DNA from: Thermoplasmatota archaeon
GTDB lineage: Archaea > Thermoplasmatota > E2 > DHVEG-1
Length of the DNA: 41,330 nt
Direction: 5' to 3'
Assembly (NCBI GenBank): GCA_030619765.1
Contig: JAUXAU010000020.1
Coordinates: 1-41,330, forward strand
Numbering within the stretch: position 1 is the stretch's first letter; every line of letters starts with the position of its first letter. This document shows positions 22,228 to 31,077 of this stretch, piece by piece. The notes below the pieces were generated by a model. The model saw only the letters and a list, made by a program, of their open reading frames with translations. It ran no database searches and had not been told where the DNA came from. The position numbers were made by a program, and so were the translations under genes.

Positions 22228-22295
22228 TTAAAGAAGAAAAAGAGGGTTGTAAGGGTGGTTATTTAGGTAATTTTTTCAGTTCTTCGATCAATTTT
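22226..22295 (+). repeat. Direct repeat, right copy (partner 21602-21672)
   Basis: This copy includes the stop and last codons of the intact Int3. Differences from the left copy are one substitution in the AGAAAAAGAGGG part and two missing bases around the TAGG of the stop region. The pair marks the ends of a 624-base duplicated or inserted segment. Confidence 0.85.
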
Positions 22296-23515
22296 ATCAA
22301 TTTTTTATTATCTGCTCCGGTAGCTCCGGTATCAACAATTATCTTAGAATGATCTTTAACCATTTTTTTCAGATCTTCGATCAATATTTTATTGTCTGCT
22401 ATTTGATAAAAACGATCTTCAATTATTTTTAATCGTTGCTCTAAATCTGCCTTATCCTTCTTCATTTCTTTTTTCAGATAATAGATCTCTTCGTCTTTCT
22501 CTTTTAACTGTTCATCAAGATTGTTTAATTTCTCTCTATCAATAGATGTCTCAAAAATCATAATATAATTCATGCCTTTAAGATACTCTTTTTGTACATC
22601 TTCTTCTGTTTTTCTCCAATAGTTTTCAGTTAAATAGTGCTTATGCCCCATCAAGAAATCACATAAATCCCTATCATATTTACCAAACTCTGTGCGGAAG
22701 AATTTACGTAACGTGTAGAGATGGTAAACATAGAATCCTGTTTGTTCATCTTTTTCAGTATACCTGGCTTTTTTCAATAGCCGCCACCATGCCTTGTTGA
22801 CATTAGTTATATTCCAAGGAAATATTCGTTTATCTGTGATACCCATTTCTTTACGTACTTTCATCCATTCTCGTAATGCTAATGCAGCTTCTGGTGTAAT
22901 AAATGTATATCTGCCGTATTTACTTTTTATGCTCTGATTTTTTTTCCCTGTATGCCTTACTCTTATTTTTATTGGGTATGTTTCCCATTCAATATCGTTT
23001 TCTCGAAGTTGCATTAGTTCTTTTTTTCTTAATCCTGAACTAGCCATGATTAAAAATGCACTTCTGCTTTTGGCATTAGCATGAGTAAGTATTTCTTTGA
23101 GCATTTTTTTTGTCAATGGTTTATCTACCGTTATGGGTTTATTCCCTGTGCCTCTCCTGTTTATATTTTGCCATACGATCTCATCAAGTTGTATTCTGTA
23201 TTGTTTGAGGAATTGACGTATAGCATTTACACCATTGTACACTGTTTTGGGAGCGTATTCTTTTTCGATTAGCCAATTCCAGTATTTTTTTAGATCTTCT
23301 TCGTAGACATCTAATGCATCAATTCTTTCACCATTTTCCATTTTTCTTACATCTTTGAGGTAATTATCTGGCTCTTTCTTTATAACATCAAAAAACTGGT
23401 TTAAATGACAGCGGTACCCTCTTATGGTGCTATCGCTATGGAAATTGCTCAGAAATTCTTCGATAACTTTACTTTTTAGTTTGGTCATGTTCATCACAGA
23501 TATAATAATGACCAA
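22259..23515 (-). CDS. Tyrosine recombinase with C-terminal coiled coil (Int3)
   Basis: The 418-residue protein has a core-binding domain (about 10-120; FLSNFHSDSTIRGYRCHLNQ), then a catalytic domain (about 130-320). The arginine is in ASSGLRKKELMQL, the lysine-side strand in KNQSIKSKYGRYTF, the HxxR box in YHLYTLRKFFRTEF, the late histidine in LMGHKHYLTE and the tyrosine in DVQKEYLKGMNY. A coiled coil (about 335-385; KLNNLDEQLKEKDEEIYYLK) and a second helical tail close the protein. The organisation equals Int1. Its 3' end is copied as decayed fragments at 22170, 21640 and 14978, so the end of this gene family is a recurrent recombination point. Start: ATG at 23515 or 23488. Confidence 0.9.
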   Translation of the reverse strand: MVIIISVMNMTKLKSKVIEEFLSNFHSDSTIRGYRCHLNQFFDVIKKEPDNYLKDVRKMENGERIDALDVYEEDLKKYWNWLIEKEYAPKTVYNGVNAIRQFLKQYRIQLDEIVWQNINRRGTGNKPITVDKPLTKKMLKEILTHANAKSRSAFLIMASSGLRKKELMQLRENDIEWETYPIKIRVRHTGKKNQSIKSKYGRYTFITPEAALALREWMKVRKEMGITDKRIFPWNITNVNKAWWRLLKKARYTEKDEQTGFYVYHLYTLRKFFRTEFGKYDRDLCDFLMGHKHYLTENYWRKTEEDVQKEYLKGMNYIMIFETSIDREKLNNLDEQLKEKDEEIYYLKKEMKKDKADLEQRLKIIEDRFYQIADNKILIEDLKKMVKDHSKIIVDTGATGADNKKLIKLIEELKKLPK

Positions 23516-23600
23516 GCAACTATATAAAATGTTTGGTAAGTATGGTCTTTTTATTCCAGGTGGTATCTACCGGATGCTCTCCTTCACATATCAATTATTT

Positions 23601-23885
23601 TTATCCATAGTAATGATTGGTATCCTTAGCATCATCTTTTTTATCATGTTCTTTTGCATCTAAAATGTCAATTGCAAGTACAGCATGTAATGGTACAATT
23701 CTCGTTTTTCCCTGCAAGTCTCCATGGCTTTCACCCAGCTCCATTAGCAATCCAGCTTCATCGATGCCCAATGTAGCAAATCCTTTAAACACTCCTTCAG
23801 TTTCAAGAGCAATATCTCTTCCGCCTATAGAAATTATTTTATACCTAGATCCTTCTGTTAGTTTCACATCTTCTTTTTTACTCAT
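23601..23885 (-). CDS. Small conserved-looking protein, LSm/barrel-like, 94 aa
   Basis: The protein has strands typical of a small beta barrel: GSRYKIISIGGRDIALETEG, FKGFATLGIDEAGLLMELGE, TRIVPLHAVLAIDILDA. An acidic, histidine-containing tail follows (KEHDKKDDAKDTNHYYG). Its ATG overlaps the stop of the wHTH gene upstream by eight bases, so the pair forms an operon. The fold suggests a nucleic-acid or ligand-binding barrel; this is inference. It is the first clearly chromosomal gene after the recombinase cluster. Confidence 0.6.
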   Translation of the reverse strand: MSKKEDVKLTEGSRYKIISIGGRDIALETEGVFKGFATLGIDEAGLLMELGESHGDLQGKTRIVPLHAVLAIDILDAKEHDKKDDAKDTNHYYG

Positions 23886-24327
23886 TTAATCCCTTCCTCT
23901 GTTCTTCCAATAGTTTTTGCAGATGCTCCACAGTTTTACCATAATTTTCGACTGCTACTTTAATATGAGCCTCAACAAAATTCCATGCTTTTTGAAAGTT
24001 CCCATATCTCATGCAATAGGCTTTCTTATTTTGCTTAGTCCCTTCATCAAAAACCTGAACTTCTTCGAGAATATCAAATCCTTTAAGTTTATTAAGATGT
24101 CTATATACTGTAGGCCGGGACGTCTTAAGCTCAGCTGCAATTTCATCTACAAACCATGCTTTTGTTGGATGTTTCAAGAAGAAATCTGAAAAAATCTTGT
24201 AAGGAATCGTAGGATCTGACCCCTTTGAAAGATAACCAATTTGTTCAAAAAATTTCTTTGCCACACTTCCTAAATCTTCATCACCGATCAAAGGAGTATT
24301 ACTCACAACTTGCATTTCAAATGTCAT
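23878..24327 (-). CDS. Winged-helix transcriptional regulator
   Basis: Residues about 40-100 form a winged helix: IFSDFFLKHPTKAWFVDEIA, then AELKTSRPTVYRHLNKLKGF with the recognition helix RPTVYRHLNKL, and a wing EEVQVFDEGTKQNKKAYCMR. A coiled-coil-like C-terminal helix follows (FVEAHIKVAVENYGKTVEHL). The ATG at 24327 was chosen over one at 24357 because GAGGT stands eight bases upstream. It lies just downstream of and in the same direction as glutamine synthetase, so it could take part in nitrogen regulation; no direct evidence exists. Confidence 0.72.
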   Translation of the reverse strand: MTFEMQVVSNTPLIGDEDLGSVAKKFFEQIGYLSKGSDPTIPYKIFSDFFLKHPTKAWFVDEIAAELKTSRPTVYRHLNKLKGFDILEEVQVFDEGTKQNKKAYCMRYGNFQKAWNFVEAHIKVAVENYGKTVEHLQKLLEEQRKGLNE

Positions 24328-24423
24328 AGCAAAAGACCTCAAACCAGAATGCAACAACTAATTTATAATATTTATTTAACGATGACAAGGGGAAACATTA
24401 AATATGAATGTGGCTTAAAAAAA

Positions 24424-25791
24424 TTATAAAACTGGAAGATATTTATCTATTTCCCATTTTGTAATCCGAGTACGATATTCTTCCCATTCCTGATGTTTCA
24501 CATGTAAAAAGTTATAGAAAATATGTTCACCCAACGTTTCTTTTAATAATTCGCTTTCGTTCATAAAGGAAAGTGCATGTCCGAGACTTTCAGGTAAATG
24601 TTCGATACCATGTTTTTCACGTTCTTGTTCAGATAAAGAATAGATATTTTTTTCAACAGGTGCTGGCGGTTCTAGTTTTTCTTCTATGCCTTTGAGGCCT
24701 GCTGTGAGCATAACAGCAAACTGAAGGTATGGATTACCAGAAAGATCAGGATTTCTTAGCTCACATCTAGTAGCATTTTTTCTTCGAGAAGGAATGCGGA
24801 TTAACGCGCTTCGATTTCTGTTTGCCCACGATATGTAGGTCGGTGCCTCAAATCCAGGAACAAGTCTCTTATACGAATTCACTGTAGGATTCAGTATCGC
24901 ACACATTTCCTTTACGTATTTTAACAGTCCTGCAGTGAAAGAGAGCGCTACATCACTTAACTGGTTTTTATCTTTTGAATCATAAAAGACATTTTTTCCA
25001 TCTAAAGTAAAAAGTGACTGATGTGTATGCATTCCCGATCCATTCAAACCATATATTGGCTTGGGCATAAACGACGCATGTAGATTATGTTTGCTGGCAA
25101 TTACTTTTGTGATATATTTTAATGTAATCACCCGATCTGCTGTTGTAATCGCATCTGCATATCGAAAGTTTATTTCATGTTGACCATCCGATACTTCATG
25201 ATGGGAGGTATATGTTTTTATTCCTAGCTCATCTAAGGCAAGAGAGATATCGGCTCGAACTCCTTCTGCAAGATCACGATGCGATAGATCAAAATAGCCT
25301 GCAGCATCGTTAGGGGTCAATGTTGTATCTTCTCCATCTTTCTTAAACAAAAAGAATTCACATTCAGGTCCAGTATTGTAAATATATCCTAATTTTTTTA
25401 CCTTGTCCACCATTTTTTCCAAAACATATTTTGTGTCCCCAATAAACCGCTTTCCATTTGGCTCATAAATGTCACAGTTTAATTTTGCTGTTTTCCTTTT
25501 TTCTATACTTTCGGGAAGAGTTACAAAACTACCTGGGTCGGGTTTAGCAATTTTATCTGATTCTTCAATTGTTGCATATCCTGCTATAGATGATGCATCA
25601 AATGGTATACCTTCATCAACTGCTTCTTCCAATCTGCTTGATGGTATGACAATATTTTTGGGCATACCGAGGATATCGACAAATTGTAATCTGACAAAAA
25701 GAACGTTCTCATTTCTGGCGATATTTAGTATATTATCTTCATCAACATTTAATACATCATCCTTAGTTTTAATTTCAACTTTCATTTCCAT
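24424..25791 (-). CDS. glnA: Glutamine synthetase, type I
   Basis: This enzyme makes glutamine from glutamate, ammonium and ATP in the cytoplasm as a dodecamer. The 455 residues include all signatures: the N-terminal beta-grasp (FVRLQFVDILGMPKNIVIPS), GPECEFFLF with metal ligands, YTSHHEVSDGQHEINFRYAD, NGSGMHTHQSLF, the flap and substrate region NSYKRLVPGFEAPTYISWAN and the ATP-site text NRSALIRIPSRR. The segment where bacterial enzymes carry the adenylylated tyrosine differs (KNIYSLSEQE), so adenylylation control is not expected; this fits archaeal and Firmicutes-type GSI-alpha. A GGTGAT Shine-Dalgarno lies upstream of the ATG. The divergent gene is glutamate dehydrogenase. Confidence 0.96.
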   Translation of the reverse strand: MEMKVEIKTKDDVLNVDEDNILNIARNENVLFVRLQFVDILGMPKNIVIPSSRLEEAVDEGIPFDASSIAGYATIEESDKIAKPDPGSFVTLPESIEKRKTAKLNCDIYEPNGKRFIGDTKYVLEKMVDKVKKLGYIYNTGPECEFFLFKKDGEDTTLTPNDAAGYFDLSHRDLAEGVRADISLALDELGIKTYTSHHEVSDGQHEINFRYADAITTADRVITLKYITKVIASKHNLHASFMPKPIYGLNGSGMHTHQSLFTLDGKNVFYDSKDKNQLSDVALSFTAGLLKYVKEMCAILNPTVNSYKRLVPGFEAPTYISWANRNRSALIRIPSRRKNATRCELRNPDLSGNPYLQFAVMLTAGLKGIEEKLEPPAPVEKNIYSLSEQEREKHGIEHLPESLGHALSFMNESELLKETLGEHIFYNFLHVKHQEWEEYRTRITKWEIDKYLPVL

Positions 25792-25935
25792 ACCCCTATC
25801 ACCTAAAAAATAGGTATTAAAACTGAATGTATCGTATGCGTTATGATTATTAAAAGTTAATCTAAAAAAATATTTTACGATTTCTTATTAGTTAATTGAC
25901 ATTGTATAATTCATTTAATAATTTTGTATAGAAAT

Positions 25936-25949
25936 TTGAAAATTTATAT
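25936..25949 (+). promoter_or_regulatory. TATA-like element upstream of gdhA
   Basis: GAAAATTTATATGC has a TTTATA core preceded by purines, as in archaeal BRE/TATA elements. It lies about 80 bases upstream of the ATG at 26027, leaving a leader of about 50 bases. Confidence 0.4.
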
Positions 25950-26026
25950 GCAGAAAAGGCGTCGATACAATAAAGTTTTAATAAGGGTTATTGATACGGT
26001 GACCACCCAAGATTGGGAGGAATATT

Positions 26027-27364
26027 ATGGATAAAAATGTTGAAGCATTCATGGATGAAATTATTAGAAAAGATCCAGGTGAAAAGGAGTTTCATCAGGC
26101 AGTACAAGAAGTTGCTGAAAGCTTAATGCCTTTTATTGACAAGAATCCTAAGTATAAGAAAGCTAAGATATTGGAAAGAATTGCCGAGCCAGAAAGAGTG
26201 ATTATGTTTCGGGTCCCGTGGCTTGACGACAGTGGAGAAATCCAAATAAACAGAGGATATCGTATTCAAATGAATAGTGCAATAGGACCATACAAGGGAG
26301 GGCTCCGTCTTCACCCGAGTGTCAATCTAAGTATTTTGAAGTTTTTGGCTTTTGAACAAGTGTTTAAAAACAGCTTGACCACACTTCCAATAGGAGGTGG
26401 AAAAGGAGGATCTAATTTTGATCCTAAAGGAAAAACAGACAACGAGGTCATGAAATTCTGTCAGAGCTTTATGACTGAACTCTTTAAACACATTGGCCCC
26501 AACACTGATGTTCCTGCTGGTGATATTGGCGTAGGCGGACGTGAAATTGGATATTTATTCGGTCAATATAAGAGGTTGGCCAATGAGTTCACAGGAATAC
26601 TCACAGGTAAATCACTTAACTGGGGAGGAAGCCTTATCCGACCAGAGGCAACAGGATATGGGTGTGTCTATTTTGCTGAGGAGATGCTTAAAACTAAAAA
26701 AGAATCTTTTAAAGATAAGATTTGTACGGTATCTGGTTCAGGAAATGTCGCACAATATACTACTGAAAAATTAAATCAACTTGGTGCAAAAGTTGTAACT
26801 TTATCTGATTCTTCAGGTATGGTTTATGACCCCGATGGCATAGATGATAAGAAACTAACATACGTCATGGATCTCAAAAACATTAAGCGTGGACGTATCA
26901 AAGAATATGCAGAGGAATACAACGTTGATTATTACCCCGGAAAACGCCCATGGGAGATAGAATGTGATCTAGCATTCCCATCTGCCACACAAAACGAAAT
27001 AAGTAAAAACGAGGCACAGAAACTAATAGACAATGGTGTTGTGGGTGTAGCTGAAGGTGCAAACATGCCAACTGAAGCAGACGGTATAGAGATATTCTTG
27101 GATGCAAAGATATTATATGGTCCGGGTAAAGCAGCGAATGCTGGTGGTGTAGCAACAAGTGCACTAGAAATGACGCAGAACAGCCAGAGATTATCCTGGA
27201 CTAGAGAAGAAGTCGATAAGAAACTACAGTGGATCATGCAAAACATACATCACTCTTGTGTAAAATATGGTAAAGAAGACAGTTTTGTCAATTATGTAAC
27301 TGGTGCGAATATTGCTGGTTTTGTAAAAATTGCCGATGCAATGCTGGACCACGGAGTTGTTTAA
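26027..27364 (+). CDS. gdhA: NADP-type glutamate dehydrogenase, bacterial-like
   Basis: It interconverts glutamate with 2-oxoglutarate and ammonium. At 445 residues it has the layout of bacterial hexameric enzymes (E. coli GdhA type), not of the shorter 415-420-residue archaeal type. Motifs include MNSAIGPYKGGLRLHPSVN with the substrate lysines, LPIGGGKGGSNFDPKGK with the catalytic lysine, TDVPAGDIGVGGREIGYLFG with the catalytic aspartate, GSGNVAQYTTEKL (Rossmann loop) and GVAEGANMPTEADGI. TGGGAGG is a strong Shine-Dalgarno. A hairpin terminator follows the stop. A bacterial origin by transfer is an inference from length and motif style. Location beside glnA, with an FMN glutamate-synthase-like gene further on, marks a nitrogen-assimilation region. 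Confidence 0.95.
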   Translation: MDKNVEAFMDEIIRKDPGEKEFHQAVQEVAESLMPFIDKNPKYKKAKILERIAEPERVIMFRVPWLDDSGEIQINRGYRIQMNSAIGPYKGGLRLHPSVNLSILKFLAFEQVFKNSLTTLPIGGGKGGSNFDPKGKTDNEVMKFCQSFMTELFKHIGPNTDVPAGDIGVGGREIGYLFGQYKRLANEFTGILTGKSLNWGGSLIRPEATGYGCVYFAEEMLKTKKESFKDKICTVSGSGNVAQYTTEKLNQLGAKVVTLSDSSGMVYDPDGIDDKKLTYVMDLKNIKRGRIKEYAEEYNVDYYPGKRPWEIECDLAFPSATQNEISKNEAQKLIDNGVVGVAEGANMPTEADGIEIFLDAKILYGPGKAANAGGVATSALEMTQNSQRLSWTREEVDKKLQWIMQNIHHSCVKYGKEDSFVNYVTGANIAGFVKIADAMLDHGVV

Positions 27365-27389
27365 AGAAGTTAAATTTGACTTCTTTTTC
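27363..27389 (+). terminator. Hairpin terminator after gdhA
   Basis: AAAGAAGT (27363-27370) pairs with ACTTCTTT (27379-27386) over an 8-base loop and runs into T residues. It overlaps the last base of the gdhA stop codon region. Confidence 0.6.
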
Positions 27390-27481
27390 TCTTATTTTTT
27401 AGTTACGAACTATTTAATTTTTACCGAGTAAAAATCTGCACAAAAATTATAATATTGATAAACGTTTTATGAGAGAATATC

Positions 27482-30400
27482 ATGGGAGAAAACGAATCAT
27501 ATTCTGATTTCTCAAAATTGCAAGAGAATTCTAATGAGACATTCGAACTTCGCAGTCGGATGTATCATACTCTGATGCCGTTTAAAGTGAGAGAAATTCT
27601 TATCGTTTCAAGCCTTTATGATGCATTTATCATCGAAGAAGAAGGACTCATCTCTGAATTAGTTATAGGACAATACCGACATCTTCTTCTCAGTTCACCA
27701 CCTCATGTAACTCGTGTTTACTCTGGGGAAAAAGCGCTGTCAAAATTAAAAGAAAACCATTATGATTTAGTTATTACTATGTCGAAACACATAGGGATGG
27801 AACCATATGATTTCGGTGAAAAAATAAAGAAACTGCATCCTAGTCTTCCTGTAGTTCTTTTAGCAACTGACACTGCTGATATAAATCTTGCTCGAGAAAA
27901 GGATACTGGGAAAGGAATTGACAAAGTATTCTTCTGGACAGGGGATTCGGCTCTATTTCTTACTATCATTAAATATGTTGAAGACAGCATTAACGTCCGT
28001 TATGATACTGTTAATGGGAATGTACGCGTACTCATTATGCTGGAGGATTCTATCCATCACTATTCTATGTTTCTTCCCATTATTTATACGGAAATTGTTC
28101 AACAAACACGACGGTCTCTGTCTGAGGATCTCAATGAAATGCAGAGGCTTTTGCGGAGGAGAGCTCGGCCTAAAATTCTCCTTGCTCAAACATTTGAAGA
28201 AGGTATGGCATTGTATGAGCAGTATAAAGATTACGTTCTTGGCATCATTACAGATATCAATTTCAAATATAAGGAGAAATTAGATCCAGAGGCTGGTTAT
28301 AAATTCGTCCAACAGATTAAACAAGATTCAAAATACCTACCAATCTTGATGCAATCATCAGAACCAGAAAACAGAGCAAGGGCTGATGCCGTAGGCGCGT
28401 ATTTTTTGGATAAGAATTCACCTACTATAGTACAAGATTTTCAGCATTTTCTTTTAAATCATCTTGGATTCGGAGATTTCATTTTTCTCTTACCAAAACA
28501 TAGGAAAAGACATGTAAAGAAGGAACAAAACACAACAATAGAGGCTATTCATATTCAAACAACTGAAATAGCACGTGCTTCCAATATGAAAGAATTTGAA
28601 CAATCTCTTCAAAAAGTACCCCTTGAATCCATACAGTTTCATTCGGATAGAAATGATTTTTCCAACTGGCTAATGGCACGGGGGGAGTTTAAAGCGGCAA
28701 TGGAATTACGTCCCCGGAAAGCAACTGATTTCATTGATCTCGATGAAGTTAGGAAATATCTTGTAAGTATTTTCAACGATAGTCGCAGAGAGAAACAGTC
28801 TGGGGCGATTACTGATTTTTCCCAACAAAACTTTGAATTTGATTCATCTTTCACTAGAATCCGAGGGGATTCTCTTGGTGGGAAGGGGCGTGGAATCGCC
28901 TTTATGAGATCATTATTGGCGAGATATAATCTTGAGAAAAAATACCCTGATATCGACATAACTGTTCCAAGTACCGTTGTAATAGGGACTTTAGAGTTTG
29001 ATAGGTTCATTTCAGATAATAATCTCATCGAATTCGCGAATAGGGGAAACCTTTCTGACAATGAAATAGCTAAAGCATTCTTAAAAGGCAAGATTTGTGA
29101 TGAATTGAAAGACGATCTTGCAAAAGTATTGCAGCATTTCAAAGCTCCACTTGCAATTAGATCTTCAAGCCTTCTTGAAGATTCTCAAAGTCGACCTTTT
29201 GCAGGCATATACTCCACATATATGCTACCAAATAACCATAAAAATGAGGCAGTTCGATTGAATCAACTCTGTCAGGCAATAAAACTTGTTTATGCTTCAG
29301 TGTTTTTCAAAGAACCAAGGGCATATCTCAAGTCAACCTCGTCGAAAATTGAAGAAGAAAAAATGGCAGTAATAATCCAAGAAGTCGTAGGAAATGATTA
29401 TGGCGGTAGAGTTTATCCTACGTTTTCTGGTGTTGCACAATCCTATAACTTCTATCCTGTTGGTCACCAAACCTTTGAAGATGGTATTGTAAGTGTTGCT
29501 GCGGGGCTCGGGAAGACAGTAGTCGGTGGTGAAAAAGTTCTCAGGTTTTCTCCACCTTATCCAGGAATTATACCTGAATTTTCATCACCTGAATTGATCC
29601 TCGAGAATTCACAAAGAGAACTTTATGCATTAGATACTTCGAAGAGGAACTTCAATCTCTCTGAAAAAGACGATTCCACCTTGACGAAGCTGAATATCGA
29701 TGACATCAAAAAGGATGGTACTTTAGAGTTTATTGCTAGTACATATGACAGGAGTGATAGGATGATCAGGGACAGTATGTCTGATGAAGGCCCTGCTCTT
29801 ATTACCTTTTCCGGAGTTCTGAAATACGATGCGTTTCCACTTGCATATCTAGTTAAAGATATTTTAGATATCGGGAAAAAAGGTATGGGGTGCCCTATTG
29901 AGATAGAATTTGCAGTGAATTTTGACAAGGAAAATAAGAAACCCCCTACTTTTGCAATTCTTCAATTGCGTCCACTTGTCCCATCACACGAACATTGTGA
30001 AATTACCTGGGATGAAAATACAAATCGGGAGAATGTTTTCATTCATTCTGATAAGGCTTTAGGAAATGGAATTATAAAATCGATTCGAAATATAGTTTAT
30101 GTTCCTCCTGAGACTTTTGATTCTTCAAAAACTATTGAAATTGCTGATGAAATTGGAAAGATGAATGAAACTTTGTTAGCATCATCACTACCTTACATAT
30201 TGATTGGACCTGGGCGATGGGGGACCGAGGACAGATGGCTCGGTATTCCAGTAAAATGGAGTCAAATATCTGGAGTCCGAGTTATGGTAGAAACAGCACT
30301 TGAGGACTTCAATATTAAACCGTCACAAGGGACACATTTCTTCCACAACATTACATCTAGAGGAATCGGGTATATCAATGTACCATTCAATTCCAAAGAT

Positions 30401-30553
30401 TTTTTCGTTGATTGGAAGTGGCTTGACAAACAGAAAACCGTCAAAGAACTGAAATTTGTGAAACATATTCAGCTTCCTAATTTCTTGGATATTAAAATAG
30501 ATGGTAGATGTGGTATCGCTTTGATTGTAAAACCTGACTCATCTCAAAAATAA
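27482..30553 (+). CDS. Two receiver-like domains fused to a PEP-synthase/PPDK ATP-grasp-like domain
   Basis: The 1023 residues start with a receiver-like domain (about 37-170; REILIVSSLYDAFIIEEEG, HYDLVITMSKHIGMEPYDFG). A second follows (about 225-335; PKILLAQTFEEGMALYEQY, LGIITDINFKYKE, YFLDKNSP with the conserved lysine). From about 459 comes a PPDK N-terminal-like nucleotide-binding region: RGDSLGGKGRGIAFM, APLAIRSSSLLEDSQSRPFA, GRVYPTFSGVAQS, and near 909 a signature GPGRWGTEDRWLGIPVKWSQ. The phosphohistidine and PEP-binding domains of true PEP synthase are absent. It may therefore be a signalling protein that binds ATP or transfers phosphate. It follows gdhA by 117 bases and is followed closely by an M23-like gene. 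Confidence 0.8.
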   Translation: MGENESYSDFSKLQENSNETFELRSRMYHTLMPFKVREILIVSSLYDAFIIEEEGLISELVIGQYRHLLLSSPPHVTRVYSGEKALSKLKENHYDLVITMSKHIGMEPYDFGEKIKKLHPSLPVVLLATDTADINLAREKDTGKGIDKVFFWTGDSALFLTIIKYVEDSINVRYDTVNGNVRVLIMLEDSIHHYSMFLPIIYTEIVQQTRRSLSEDLNEMQRLLRRRARPKILLAQTFEEGMALYEQYKDYVLGIITDINFKYKEKLDPEAGYKFVQQIKQDSKYLPILMQSSEPENRARADAVGAYFLDKNSPTIVQDFQHFLLNHLGFGDFIFLLPKHRKRHVKKEQNTTIEAIHIQTTEIARASNMKEFEQSLQKVPLESIQFHSDRNDFSNWLMARGEFKAAMELRPRKATDFIDLDEVRKYLVSIFNDSRREKQSGAITDFSQQNFEFDSSFTRIRGDSLGGKGRGIAFMRSLLARYNLEKKYPDIDITVPSTVVIGTLEFDRFISDNNLIEFANRGNLSDNEIAKAFLKGKICDELKDDLAKVLQHFKAPLAIRSSSLLEDSQSRPFAGIYSTYMLPNNHKNEAVRLNQLCQAIKLVYASVFFKEPRAYLKSTSSKIEEEKMAVIIQEVVGNDYGGRVYPTFSGVAQSYNFYPVGHQTFEDGIVSVAAGLGKTVVGGEKVLRFSPPYPGIIPEFSSPELILENSQRELYALDTSKRNFNLSEKDDSTLTKLNIDDIKKDGTLEFIASTYDRSDRMIRDSMSDEGPALITFSGVLKYDAFPLAYLVKDILDIGKKGMGCPIEIEFAVNFDKENKKPPTFAILQLRPLVPSHEHCEITWDENTNRENVFIHSDKALGNGIIKSIRNIVYVPPETFDSSKTIEIADEIGKMNETLLASSLPYILIGPGRWGTEDRWLGIPVKWSQISGVRVMVETALEDFNIKPSQGTHFFHNITSRGIGYINVPFNSKDFFVDWKWLDKQKTVKELKFVKHIQLPNFLDIKIDGRCGIALIVKPDSSQK

Positions 30554-30558
30554 GGATT

Positions 30559-31077
30559 ATGAAATGTTGGCCTGTTCCAAGTAGCTCTTCAAAGAAAATT
30601 CCTTTACCTGATTCTCCAGGTTCTTTTTGGGAGAGTAGAAGTGATGGGCATCATTGTGGGGTAGATATATATGCACCAGAGGGCAGTGATGTAGTTTCAG
30701 TTGAAGATGGTAAAGTTATTGATATTGGATTGTTTACCTCATCACTGTGGATACCATACTGGAATTCAACTTATTGCGTTTTAATCAAGAATACCACAGG
30801 CTATATTTGCAAGTATGCAGAACTTCAAGATGTGAACGTACATGTTGATGAACAAGTTAATTCAGGTCAATTAATCGGACACATTGGCCAAGTGTTAAAT
30901 AGTCAAAATGTAACTAAAGAATCGCCATCGTACATCAAAAAATTACTAAAGAAGAGAAAGCTAAGTATGTTACACTTTGAATTACACAAAGCATTTCCAA
31001 TTCAGTCAAAGGAGTATCTTGGTGGTAATTGGTATGGATCTAAAAAACCAAGGCATCTAGTAAATCCCGCATTATAA
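30559..31077 (+). CDS. M23-like (LytM-type) peptidase domain, probably degenerate
   Basis: The 172-residue protein is almost only an M23 fold. It has HHCGVDIYAPEGSDVVSVED with the HxxxD zinc ligands, GKVIDIG, YCVLIKNTTGYICKYAELQD, GQLIGHIG and MLHFELHKAF. The usual HxH near the end is replaced by MLH, so one catalytic or zinc histidine is missing. No signal peptide is present, so it is cytoplasmic as annotated. Archaea lack murein, so a role other than peptidoglycan cleavage is expected. It begins five bases after the stop of the 1023-residue protein and should be co-transcribed with it. Confidence 0.75.
   Translation: MKCWPVPSSSSKKIPLPDSPGSFWESRSDGHHCGVDIYAPEGSDVVSVEDGKVIDIGLFTSSLWIPYWNSTYCVLIKNTTGYICKYAELQDVNVHVDEQVNSGQLIGHIGQVLNSQNVTKESPSYIKKLLKKRKLSMLHFELHKAFPIQSKEYLGGNWYGSKKPRHLVNPAL

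Noticed and set aside
19027-23515. RIT element (recombinases in trio)
   Set aside because: RIT genes overlap and are three distinct subfamilies; here Int1 and Int3 have the same design, gaps are 200-930 bases and Int2 is broken.
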